From positions 62,001 through 126,000 of the forward strand of contig JAGXIH010000003.1 in assembly GCA_024635795.1 (NCBI GenBank): 64,000 bases of DNA, written 5' to 3'. The notes beneath the pieces were generated by a model. It did not search any database. It saw only the letters and a program-made list of their open reading frames with translations, and had not been told where the DNA came from. The stretch's first letter is position 1. The number at the start of each line of letters is the position of its first letter. Below are positions 1 through 9,100 of this stretch, piece by piece. Position numbers and translations under genes: made by a program. Origin of the DNA: Salegentibacter sp. GTDB taxonomy: Bacteria > Bacteroidota > Bacteroidia > Flavobacteriales > Flavobacteriaceae.

Positions 1-13
1 GTCCTTTGATAAG

Positions 14-33
14 GATTCCCGCCTTCGCGGGAA
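14..33. repeat. REP-like palindromic hairpin (GATTCCCGCCTTCGCGGGAA)
   Basis: Perfect TTCCCGC-cttc-GCGGGAA inverted repeat; related copies at 219-238, 277-300, 314-337 and 22902-22925. Confidence 0.75.
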
Positions 34-47
34 TTTATGCCAGGCAT

Positions 48-83
48 AAAAAAATCCCCCTGGTTTCGCTATTACCAGGGGGA
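48..83 (-). terminator. Intrinsic terminator / attenuator following Met/Cys-rich leader peptide 2
   Basis: Minus strand TCCCCCTGGT-aatagcgaa-ACCAGGGGGA followed by T-run; 10 bp stem. Confidence 0.85.
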
Positions 84-110
84 CTTGAATTGAACTCTAA
101 ATAAACTAAG

Positions 111-203
111 TTACATTCGCTTCTGGCAATAGCATTTCATGTGCATACACATCATCATAATGGGCATTATCATTTTTTTTGCTATTGACAGGTTGTTACT
201 CAT
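111..203 (-). CDS. Putative Met/Cys-rich leader peptide MSNNLSIAKKMIMPIMMMCMHMKCYCQKRM (30 aa)
   Basis: Direct translation of minus strand 203->111; 9 Met and 3 Cys codons; located just upstream of a terminator hairpin with an alternative antiterminator pairing. Confidence 0.75.
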   Translation of the reverse strand: MSNNLSIAKKMIMPIMMMCMHMKCYCQKRM

Positions 204-218
204 TCTTTCTTTTTTATG

Positions 219-238
219 TTCCCGCGAAGGCGGGAATC
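219..238. repeat. REP-like palindromic hairpin (inverse orientation)
   Basis: TTCCCGCGAAGGCGGGAATC, reverse complement of the 14-33 element. Confidence 0.75.
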
Positions 239-276
239 TTTACTCTTTTTTATTCTTCTTTATTCTTCTCCTTTTA

Positions 277-300
277 GATTTCCGTCTTCACGGAAATGAC
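277..300. repeat. REP-like hairpin GATTTCCGTCTTCACGGAAATGAC
   Basis: Same layout as the other copies with compensatory stem changes (TTTCCGT/ACGGAAA). Confidence 0.75.
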
Positions 301-313
301 TTTTTGTTTTTTT

Positions 314-337
314 GATTTCCGTCTTCACGGAAAAGAC
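314..337. repeat. REP-like hairpin GATTTCCGTCTTCACGGAAAAGAC
   Basis: Near-identical to 277-300. Confidence 0.75.
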
Positions 338-349
338 AAATTATTATAT

Positions 350-380
350 AAAAAAAGCCGCTACGGTGGCAGCGGCTTTT
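350..380 (-). terminator. Intrinsic terminator / attenuator following Met-rich leader peptide 1
   Basis: Minus strand AAAAGCCGCT-gccaccgt-AGCGGCTTTTTTT; 10 bp stem plus T-run. Confidence 0.85.
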
Positions 381-398
381 GCAAATATCTTTTCAGTT

Positions 399-449
399 TT
401 ATGCAATAGTGCGCGCTGCGGAGGCTTTCCACATCATCATACGCATCAT
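399..449 (-). CDS. Putative Met-rich leader peptide MMRMMMWKASAARTIA (16 aa)
   Basis: Direct translation of minus strand 449->399; 5 Met codons in the first 6; immediately upstream of the 350-380 terminator. Confidence 0.7.
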   Translation of the reverse strand: MMRMMMWKASAARTIA

Positions 450-489
450 ATTGCAAATAAACTTGTACATTTCGTTGTTTTGTTGGCTA

Positions 490-497
490 CAAAGATA
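490..497 (-). promoter_or_regulatory. Candidate Bacteroidota -7 box (TATCTTTG) for the leader transcript
   Basis: Minus-strand TATCTTTG matches TAnnTTTG; TTG (519-521) about 21 bp upstream; leader 1 starts ~40 nt downstream. Confidence 0.5.
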
Positions 498-691
498 AGG
501 GCACATTCTTTTAATATCCAAGCAGAATACTAATTTTTACGAAATATTTATTTTAAGCGAAATAAACTCTGTTTTTCAGAAAATAAACATAGCTTTCCTT
601 AAATTATTTCAGAATTGAGCAGTAAACTCCCGGCGGGATAGATTTCAGAATTAAACTTTGAAAAAGAAATATTGAATCCCACTTATTTTTA

Positions 692-699
692 TACATTTG
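692..699 (+). promoter_or_regulatory. Candidate metK promoter -7 box TACATTTG
   Basis: Matches TAnnTTTG with TTG at 672-674, 17 bp spacer. Confidence 0.55.
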
Positions 700-717
700 T
701 CACCGTATAATTTAAAG

Positions 718-815
718 GGAAGGATTTGACTGATTGCAACCCTATATGCACTTAGGTGTATTGAAAAATGCTAAAGCAGTAATACTACTCCTGTTAGCAC
801 CACGTCAAATTCCGC
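718..815 (+). ncRNA. Candidate SAM-I/SAM-IV-clan riboswitch in the metK 5' UTR
   Basis: Closing stem GGATTTGAC (722-730)/GTCAAATTCC (804-813); GCAACC (736-741) and TGCTAAAGC (769-777) resemble the S-box core; internal hairpin ATGCAC/GTGTAT; lies between promoter box and metK start. Confidence 0.6.
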
Positions 816-843
816 CCATAATTCTATAATACTTAAAAGAAAT

Positions 844-2100
844 ATGGCTTATTTATTTACTTCTGAAAGCGTTTCTGAAGGACACCCCGATAAGATCGCC
901 GACCAGATAAGCGATACCCTACTCGATAATTTTCTTGCTTTTGACGAAAACTCAAAAGTTGCCTGCGAAACCCTGGTAACAACCGGACAGGTTGTTCTTG
1001 CCGGTGAAGTTCGCAGTGATACTTACCTGGATGTGCAAACCATAGCACGGGATGTGATCAATGATATAGGGTATACTAAAGGTGCCTATAAATTCAGCGG
1101 GGATTCCTGTGGCGTAATCTCGCTTATTCACGAACAGTCCCAGGAGATCAATCAGGGAGTGGATCGCGGAAATAAAGAAGAGCAAGGCGCCGGCGATCAG
1201 GGAATGATGTTCGGTTATGCAACTAGCGAAACCCAAAACTATATGCCTCTCGCCTTAGATATTTCTCATAAGATTCTTATCGAGCTGGCAAAAATAAGAC
1301 GGGAGGAAAAAGAAATAACTTACCTCCGCCCCGATTCTAAAAGCCAGGTAACCATAGAATACAACGACGAAAATATTCCGCAGAAAATAGTGGCCATTGT
1401 AGTATCTACCCAGCACGACGAGTTCGATGAAAATGATGATAAGATGCTAGCCCAAATTAAAAAGGACATTCTCGAGATCCTTATCCCAAGGGTAAAAGAA
1501 CAGCTCCCTGAATATGTTCAAAAATTATTTAATAATGATATCACCTATCACATCAACCCTACCGGAAAGTTCGTTATCGGTGGGCCACACGGTGATGCCG
1601 GATTAACCGGGAGAAAGATCATCGTAGATACTTACGGAGGGAAAGGCGCTCATGGGGGCGGTGCTTTTTCTGGAAAAGACCCAAGTAAGGTTGACAGATC
1701 GGCTGCCTATGCTGCAAGACATATTGCCAAAAATTTAGTCGCTGCAGGAGTGGCCGATGAAATTCTGGTACAGGTTTCTTATGCCATTGGTGTGGTTGAA
1801 CCAACATCCATCTTTGTTGATACCTACGGGACTTCCAAAGTTGATCTCAAAAATGGAGAGATAGCAAAAAAAGTAAGAGAAATCTTCGATATGCGCCCTG
1901 CAGCCATTGAGGAACGTCTGAAGCTGCGCAACCCAATCTACCGCGAAACAGCTGCTTACGGGCATATGGGAAAAGAACCGAGAATATTAACCAAGGTATT
2001 TGAAAGCCCGTATAATGGCAGGATCACGAAAGAAGTGGAGCTGTTCACCTGGGAGAAACTGGATTATGTAGATAAAGTAAAAGAAGCTTTCGGACTTTAA
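844..2100 (+). CDS. metK: S-adenosylmethionine synthetase
   Basis: Characteristic MetK sequence ([47 protein letters not shown]). Confidence 0.98.
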   Translation: MAYLFTSESVSEGHPDKIADQISDTLLDNFLAFDENSKVACETLVTTGQVVLAGEVRSDTYLDVQTIARDVINDIGYTKGAYKFSGDSCGVISLIHEQSQEINQGVDRGNKEEQGAGDQGMMFGYATSETQNYMPLALDISHKILIELAKIRREEKEITYLRPDSKSQVTIEYNDENIPQKIVAIVVSTQHDEFDENDDKMLAQIKKDILEILIPRVKEQLPEYVQKLFNNDITYHINPTGKFVIGGPHGDAGLTGRKIIVDTYGGKGAHGGGAFSGKDPSKVDRSAAYAARHIAKNLVAAGVADEILVQVSYAIGVVEPTSIFVDTYGTSKVDLKNGEIAKKVREIFDMRPAAIEERLKLRNPIYRETAAYGHMGKEPRILTKVFESPYNGRITKEVELFTWEKLDYVDKVKEAFGL

Positions 2101-2122
2101 TTTTTAATCCTCAATAAGTATT

Positions 2123-2157
2123 AAGTAGACCGCAATTTTCGCGGTTTACTTTTTTTT
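2123..2157 (+). terminator. Terminator after metK
   Basis: AAGTAGACCGC-aatttt-GCGGTTTACTT followed by T-run. Confidence 0.8.
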
Positions 2158-2234
2158 ACGTTTTCTTCGGAAAGCTTTAACAGCGGGCAGGACTAATTAT
2201 TCCTAATTTTAAGTTCCAACCAATCCTACACTAA

Positions 2235-3599
2235 ATGTCCGTTTTTAAAAAAGTTCGTGATACCTTCAGGCTACTGAGATCGGTTGACATGGATCAGCTG
2301 GCAAAAATAAACCAGCAAATAGATCTTTCAGAAGCTATGAAAACTTTGGGTGCGCTGGATGAACGCCAACTCAAAGGCCTGATGAAAATGTTAAAAACGA
2401 AGCGAAAAAAAGGCCAGAGTGACCTGCCTCCTATCGATGGGGATTTCTATAACCTGGACCTCAAATTAACCGAGGAACAGCGCAAATTGCAGATGGAGGT
2501 TCGAAATTTTATGGAAGATGAGGTTCGACCTTTGGTGAATGATCACTGGAACCGGGCTGAATTTCCTTTCGAGATCATTGAAAAATTCAAAAAGCTCAAT
2601 ATAACCGGTGTTCCTTATGAGGGTTACGGCTGTCCCAATCTTCCGTTTTTGATGGAAGGTATCATCGCTCAGGAAATCGCCCGGGTGGATGTCTCAATAT
2701 CTACATTTTTCGGAGTTCACAGTGGTCTGGCGATGGGTTCCATTTACCTCTGCGGAAATGAGGAACAAAAGCAGGAATGGCTTCCGAAGATGCAAAAACT
2801 AGAAAAAATTGGTGCTTTTGGTCTTACCGAACCAAATGTAGGTTCGGGAGTGGCAGGAGGTCTGGAAACCACCTGTAAATTCGATGGTGAAAACTGGATA
2901 TTAAATGGACAGAAGAAATGGATTGGTAACGCCACCTTTGCCGATGTGATCGTGATCTGGGCCCGCGATGATGATTCCAACCAGGTGAAAGGCTTCCTGG
3001 TTAGAAAAGAAAATCCCGGTTTTAAGGCCGAAAAGATGGAGGATAAGATGGCGCTGCGAATCGTGCAGAATGCACTTATCACCCTGGAAAATTGCAAAAT
3101 TCCTAAAAGCGACAAGCTGGAAAATGCCAACAGCTTTAAGGATACAGCCAAAGTGCTGCGGATGACGCGTGCCGGAGTTGCATGGCAGGCTGTGGGTTGT
3201 GCCCGTGGTGCCTATGAAAGCGCCCTGAAGTACACCCGGAAAAGGGAACAATTTGGAAGACCAATCGCTTCCTATCAGCTTATTCAAGATCACCTGGTAG
3301 AAATGCTCTCCAATCTTACCGCTATGCAAACCCTGGTTTTTCGACTTTCGGAAATGCAGGATGCAGGGATGCTTTTAGATGAACATGCCTCTTTAGCCAA
3401 AGTCTTCTGTAGTATGCGCACCCGGGATGTGGTGAGTCGGGCCAGGGAAGTAATGGGAGGAAACGGAATTTTACTCGAATATGATGTGGCCCGTTTTGTG
3501 GCCGATGCCGAGGCAATCTACAGCTATGAAGGCACCAAAGAAATAAATTCATTAATTGTAGGCCGTGCCATTACTGGTTACAGTGCCTTTGTTAGTTAA
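2235..3599 (+). CDS. Acyl-CoA dehydrogenase family protein (with ~75 aa N-terminal extension)
   Basis: ACAD motifs (FGLTEPNVGSG, YTRKREQFGRPIASYQLIQ, MGGNGILLEYDVAR). Confidence 0.92.
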   Translation: MSVFKKVRDTFRLLRSVDMDQLAKINQQIDLSEAMKTLGALDERQLKGLMKMLKTKRKKGQSDLPPIDGDFYNLDLKLTEEQRKLQMEVRNFMEDEVRPLVNDHWNRAEFPFEIIEKFKKLNITGVPYEGYGCPNLPFLMEGIIAQEIARVDVSISTFFGVHSGLAMGSIYLCGNEEQKQEWLPKMQKLEKIGAFGLTEPNVGSGVAGGLETTCKFDGENWILNGQKKWIGNATFADVIVIWARDDDSNQVKGFLVRKENPGFKAEKMEDKMALRIVQNALITLENCKIPKSDKLENANSFKDTAKVLRMTRAGVAWQAVGCARGAYESALKYTRKREQFGRPIASYQLIQDHLVEMLSNLTAMQTLVFRLSEMQDAGMLLDEHASLAKVFCSMRTRDVVSRAREVMGGNGILLEYDVARFVADAEAIYSYEGTKEINSLIVGRAITGYSAFVS

Positions 3600-3626
3600 A
3601 ATATAAACCATTTTAAAAGAAAACGA

Positions 3627-4556
3627 ATGTCATTTTTAATTGTTAGTCCGGGAAAAGACCCGAAACCTTGGGTAGAAGCTTTACAAAACCAACACCCGGG
3701 ATTAAATATTTATGTATATCCAGAAGAACACGATAAAGAGGATGTTGATTTTGTGCTTGCATGGAAACATCCGCGTGGGCTTTTCAAAAATTATCCGAAC
3801 CTAAAGGTTATTGCCTCTATGGGTGCTGGGGTAGACCATATCACCTCCGACCCGGAGTTGCCGGAAAATATTCAGATAACCAAGGTTGTAGATAATATGC
3901 TGGAAGAAGATATGGGTAATTTCGTTTTAAGCCTTATCCTCAATTATCAGCGCAATCTTTTAATTTATCAGAAACAACAGGTGGATAAAAACTGGAATCC
4001 CGTAAGATACACGAGAAACAAAGACGTTAATGTGGGGATTTTAGGTCTTGGTCATCTTGGTCAAACAACGGCTAAAACTTTGGTAAAAAATGGGTTCAAA
4101 GTACACGGCTTCTCAAAAACCCTGAAGGATATAGAAAATATTGAAAGTTTTTCAGGAGAAGATGAATTGGAGGACTTCCTTGAAAAGTCTGAAATATTGG
4201 TAAACTTACTCCCCCTTACTCCGGAAACCAAAAATATTCTTAACAAGGGGCTATTTGAAAAACTTCCTGAAGGAGCCTATGTGATAAATGTAGCCCGGGG
4301 TGAACATCTGGTGGAACTCGATCTGATAGAAATGTTAGATCAGGAACACTTATCAGGAGCGGCTATGGACGTATTCAGGCAGGAACCTCTGCCCGACGAT
4401 CATCCGTTTTGGGAACACCCAAAAATTTTCATAACTCCCCACATAGCAAGCGTAACCCATCCAAATTACGTTATACCCCAAATCGTAGAAAATTATGAAA
4501 GAATGATGAAAGAGGAACCACTAAAAAATGTAGTAGAACGTGAAAAAGGTTATTAA
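3627..4556 (+). CDS. D-2-hydroxyacid dehydrogenase (glyoxylate/hydroxypyruvate reductase A-like)
   Basis: NAD-binding GLGHLGQTTAK, NVARGEHLVELDLIEML, FITPHIAS. Confidence 0.9.
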   Translation: MSFLIVSPGKDPKPWVEALQNQHPGLNIYVYPEEHDKEDVDFVLAWKHPRGLFKNYPNLKVIASMGAGVDHITSDPELPENIQITKVVDNMLEEDMGNFVLSLILNYQRNLLIYQKQQVDKNWNPVRYTRNKDVNVGILGLGHLGQTTAKTLVKNGFKVHGFSKTLKDIENIESFSGEDELEDFLEKSEILVNLLPLTPETKNILNKGLFEKLPEGAYVINVARGEHLVELDLIEMLDQEHLSGAAMDVFRQEPLPDDHPFWEHPKIFITPHIASVTHPNYVIPQIVENYERMMKEEPLKNVVEREKGY

Positions 4557-4567
4557 ACATTAATATT

Positions 4568-5038
4568 ATGGAAGCATTTAAAAACATTCTGGTTGCCGTA
4601 GATTTCAATGACACTATTGGAGAACTTATGGGTTATGCGGAAAGCATTGCTCAAAAATTTGGATCGAAGATTTGGGTTGTTCACGTGGCTGAGCCAAGCC
4701 CCGATTTTACCGGGTACGAAGTTGGTCCACAGTATATTCGGGATCTGAAAGCTGAAGAATTCCGGGAAGAACATCGACAGCTACAGGCCATGAGCAAACT
4801 CTTTTTAGATCAAAACATCGAATCTGAGGCCCTGCTCATTCAGGGTTCTACGGTTCAAACTATTATTGAAAAAGTAAAAAAACTTAATGCCGACCTTTTG
4901 ATCGTTGGCACCCACAAACACGGATTTCTCTTTAATATTCTTTCGGAAAATGTTTCCTTGGAATTGCTCAAAAAAGCAGATGTACCCTTTTTAGCCATTC
5001 CAATTGAGGAAGAGAAGGAAGAGAAGGAAGAGAAGTAG
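4568..5038 (+). CDS. Universal stress protein family
   Basis: ILVAVDFNDT start and IVGTHKHGFL motif. Confidence 0.88.
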   Translation: MEAFKNILVAVDFNDTIGELMGYAESIAQKFGSKIWVVHVAEPSPDFTGYEVGPQYIRDLKAEEFREEHRQLQAMSKLFLDQNIESEALLIQGSTVQTIIEKVKKLNADLLIVGTHKHGFLFNILSENVSLELLKKADVPFLAIPIEEEKEEKEEK

Positions 5039-5085
5039 AAACCCGTATTTAGAAAGTTTTTGATTTTGGTTAGAAACCTTAACTT

Positions 5086-5110
5086 TAGGGATTAAAAATT
5101 TTAATCCCTA
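5086..5110. repeat. Palindromic hairpin in 5' region of the PLP dehydratase gene
   Basis: TAGGGATTAA-aaatt-TTAATCCCTA, 10 bp perfect stem; followed by GGGG-tattg-CCCC. Confidence 0.6.
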
Positions 5111-5137
5111 ATCGGGGTATTGCCCCTATTTCAAAAG

Positions 5138-6076
5138 ATGATCAGCAAAAGAGAATTTCAAAAGCTTCACGAAAGTATAAAGCCTCATATTCACCGCACC
5201 CCTGTATTAAGTTCACATTTGCTGAACGAAATGGCCGGGACAGAAGTCTTCTTTAAATGCGAAAACTTTCAGCGGGGTGGCGCTTTTAAAATGCGGGGTG
5301 CTATGGCAGCTATTTTGAACCTGAGCCAGGAAGCGCGGGAAAAAGGAGTGGTCACCCATTCTTCCGGAAATTTTGCTCAGGCAGTTTCTCTGGCAGCTAA
5401 TAGCCTTGGGATCCCCGCTTATATCGTTATGCCTTCTTCAGCTCCTGAAGTAAAGAAAGCCGCGGTTCAAAATTACGGTGGGGAAATCACAATTTGTCCT
5501 CCTACCTTAAAAGACCGCAAAGAAGCCGCCGAAAAGATCGTGAAAGAGACAGGCGCTACCTTTTTGCATCCTTCCAATCAACTGGATGTGATCTACGGGC
5601 AGGGAACGGCGGCCATCGAATTGCTGGAAGAAAAACCCGATCTGGATGTAGTGATCACTCCCGTTGGTGGCGGCGGACTCCTGGCCGGAACCGCTCTTGC
5701 GGTAAATTACTTCGGAAAAAACTGTAAATGCATTGGGGCTGAACCATTTGAAGTAGATGATGCCTACCGATCCCTTAAGAGCGGAAAGATTGAAACCAAC
5801 GAGACAACAAACACTATTGCTGATGGACTTAAAACCCAGCTTGGAGACAAAAATTTCCCACTGATTCAAAAGTATGTTTCAGAAATTATTAGAGTGGAGG
5901 AAGAGCAAATCATTTCAGCAATGCGCCTAATCTGGGAACGGATGAAGATTATCGTGGAGCCTTCGAGCGCGGTAGCATTTGCAGCTGTACTTCGCGAGAA
6001 AGAAAAATTCAGAGGAAAGAAAACAGGGATAATCATTTCAGGGGGAAATGTGGATTTAAACAACTTGCCTTTCTAA
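5138..6076 (+). CDS. Threonine dehydratase / serine racemase-like PLP enzyme
   Basis: FKCENFQRGGAFKMRGA PLP-lysine motif, SSGNFAQA, GGGGLLAG; start ATG at 5138. Confidence 0.9.
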   Translation: MISKREFQKLHESIKPHIHRTPVLSSHLLNEMAGTEVFFKCENFQRGGAFKMRGAMAAILNLSQEAREKGVVTHSSGNFAQAVSLAANSLGIPAYIVMPSSAPEVKKAAVQNYGGEITICPPTLKDRKEAAEKIVKETGATFLHPSNQLDVIYGQGTAAIELLEEKPDLDVVITPVGGGGLLAGTALAVNYFGKNCKCIGAEPFEVDDAYRSLKSGKIETNETTNTIADGLKTQLGDKNFPLIQKYVSEIIRVEEEQIISAMRLIWERMKIIVEPSSAVAFAAVLREKEKFRGKKTGIIISGGNVDLNNLPF

Positions 6077-6147
6077 AAAGCTGATTTTCTATTTCGCTTT
6101 TATCAAAAAAAAGAAGCCGTATATTTAGTCTCCCTAAAATATATAAT

Positions 6148-9100
6148 ATGCTTAAAAATTTGATTCCGGTCATAATTATACTTCTGGCCGCCCCCAACCT
6201 GATCTCACAGGAAGACAAGGAAAAAGATAAATGGGATGTTAACGATCCTTATTCCGATGATTGGAATATCAAAGAGGTGCAACTTCAAACCGATGAAGGC
6301 ACCTGGATGAACCTTGACGTTAGCCCCGATGGAAAAACCATAGTTTTTGACCTTTTGGGCGATATTTATTCAATGCCTGTTTCCGGCGGAAAAGCCAAGG
6401 TCCTTCGTAAAGGGATGGCCTATGAAGTACAACCCCGGTTTAGCCCCGATGGTTCCAAAATATCTTTCACCAGCGATGCCGCCGGTGGCGATAATATCTG
6501 GATAATGGATAGCAATGGCGAAAACGCCAATCAGCTCACGAAAGAGGATTTCAGACTTTTAAATAACGGGGAATGGACTGCCGATGGAAATTCCATCATT
6601 GCAAGAAAACATTTTACCTCGGGACGTTCGCTGGGTGCCGGTGAAATGTGGCAATATCATATTGGCGGAGAAGCAGGCCTGCAATTAACCGAACGAAAGA
6701 ACGACCAGCAGGATGTAAACGAACCCAGCATTTCTCCCGATGGAAAATATCTTTATTACAGTGAAGATATGTATCCAGGAGGTGCTTTTCAGTATAACAA
6801 AGATCCGAATAAACAGATTTACGTGATCAAACGTTACGATTTTGAAACCGGCGAGAACACTACTATTACCGGTGGTCCCGGAGGTGCAGCAAGACCTCAG
6901 GTTTCACCCGATGGGAAGAAACTGGCTTTTGTAAAGCGCATCAGAACAAAATCGGTTTTATATATCCACGACCTGGAAACCGGCGAGGAATGGCCGGTTT
7001 ATGATAAACTTAGTAAAGACCAACAGGAAGCCTGGGCCATTTTTGGTGTTTACCCCGGCTTTTCCTGGATGCCTAACAATAAGGAATTAGTATTCTGGGC
7101 CGAAGGCAAGATCAATAAAGTAAATATTGAAACATTCGAAAGCGAGATTATTCCTTTTGAGGTAGAAAACACGATTGAAATTGCTGAAAGCCACCGCAGT
7201 GAGCACCAGGTTTTTTCTGAAAAATTTGATGCTAAAGTAATACGTCACGCGGTAACTTCACCTAATGGAAAGACTTTAATGTTCAGCGCCGTAGGTCAGC
7301 TCTGGAAAAAAGACCTACCCAACGGCAAACCTCAGCGAATCACGAATAGCGAAGAATTTGAATTTGAACCGGCATTTTCACCCGACGGAAATGAGATCGC
7401 CTATGTAACCTGGACAGACGAAGGAATGGGCGCTTTGATGAAAGTTGGCCTTAACGGTAGGAATCCTCAAAAACTAACTTCAGAAAAAGGGATCTTCAGA
7501 AATCCTTCCTTTTCAAATGATGGGAAAACCATCGTATTCGTGAAGGAAAAAGGCAACTCAGACCAGGGACAAACCTTCAGCAAGGAACCGGGAATTTACA
7601 CGATAAGCGCTTCCGGAGAAAATTTAAAAAAGATCCACGATTCCGGAGATTTCCCGCAATACAGCGCCGATGGCAAACGTATCTTTTTCCAAACCGGAGG
7701 TAGCCTAATGGGCAGTATCGAGAAAAATCTAAAGAGTATCGACCTTACGGGCCATGATGAGCGCACGCACATCAAGTCTAAATATGCGAACCGATTGGTT
7801 CCCAGCCCCGACAACAAATGGGTGGTTTTCTCACATTTGCATAAGGCTTATGTTGCCCCGTTACCGATGAACGGTCGCCCGGTGGAACTGGATAACAACA
7901 CCAAAACAGTACCTGTGAGTCAGATCGCCAAAGATGCCGGACTTAACCTGCATTGGTCCAATGACAGTAAGAATCTGCACTGGACATTGGGAGACGAATA
8001 TTTCACCAATAAAGTTTCAGAAAGGTTCACCTTTTTGCAGAATTCGCCCGATTCTATTCCCCCAATTACTGAAAAAGGCATAAAAATAGGGCTGAAGCTC
8101 GAAACCGATGTTCCTTCAGGGCAGATCGCATTTACAAATGCGCGCATCATCACTATGAACGGTGACAAGGTCATTGAGAATGGAAGTATATTAATTGACG
8201 GCAATAAAATTGTTTCGGTTGGCGAAGCTTCCGAAGTAAATATTCCGAACCGAGCCAAAGTTTATGACCTGGAAGGGAAGACTATTATGCCTGGAATCGT
8301 AGATGCTCACGCCCATATTGGCGCTTTTCGCTACGGGCTCACCCCGCAAAAGCACTGGCCCTTATATGCAAATCTTGCATTTGGGGTGACTACGGTTCAC
8401 GATCCATCAGCACTTAGTGAAACCATTTTTAGTATGGCTGAAATGGTGAAGGCCGGGGAAATGGTAGGTCCGAGAATTTACTCCACCGGAGTTATTCTTT
8501 ACGGTGCCGATGGTGATTTTAAGGCGGTGATCAACAACCTGGAGGATGCACGTTCTGCCTTGAGAAGAACCAAGGCTTTTGGAGCGACTTCAGTAAAAAG
8601 TTACAATCAGCCGCGCCGGGAACAGCGCCAGCAAATTATGCAGGCTGCAAAGGAACTGGAGATGAATGTGGTGCCGGAAGGCGGAAGTACCTTCCTCCAC
8701 AATATGAATATGATCGTAGACGGGCATACAGGGATAGAACATAATATTCCAGTAGCACCGGTTTACAAAGACATAGAAACCCTTTGGGGTAACAGCAGCG
8801 CCGGCTACACTCCTACTCTAATCGTGAATTACGGCGGCATTAACGGGGAGTATTATTTCTACCAAAAGGATAATGTATGGGAAAATGAGCGCTTGCTTAA
8901 TTTCACCCCGCGATATGTTGTAGATTCCCGCTCACGACACCGCACTAAACTTCCCGAGGAAGAATATGAGAACGGGCCTGTGCTTGTATCAAAAACTGCA
9001 AAAGCCCTAACAGATATTGGAGTAAAAGTAAACCTGGGTGCCCACGGACAATTACAGGGTCTTGGTGCCCACTGGGAACTTTGGTTGCTTCAAATGGGTG

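Noticed and set aside
312-533. 73 aa + strand ORF MISVFTEKTNYY...HHHTHHIANKL
   Set aside because: It is antisense to the minus-strand Met leader and terminator; the His run is just the complement of Met codons.
857-1236. Antisense ORFs over metK (63 and 94 aa)
   Set aside because: Fully overlap a highly conserved gene with no recognisable protein motif; the same reasoning applies to the other antisense ORFs in the track.
5494-5727. 77 aa + strand ORF inside the PLP dehydratase gene
   Set aside because: Out-of-frame Arg-rich translation within a clear coding gene.
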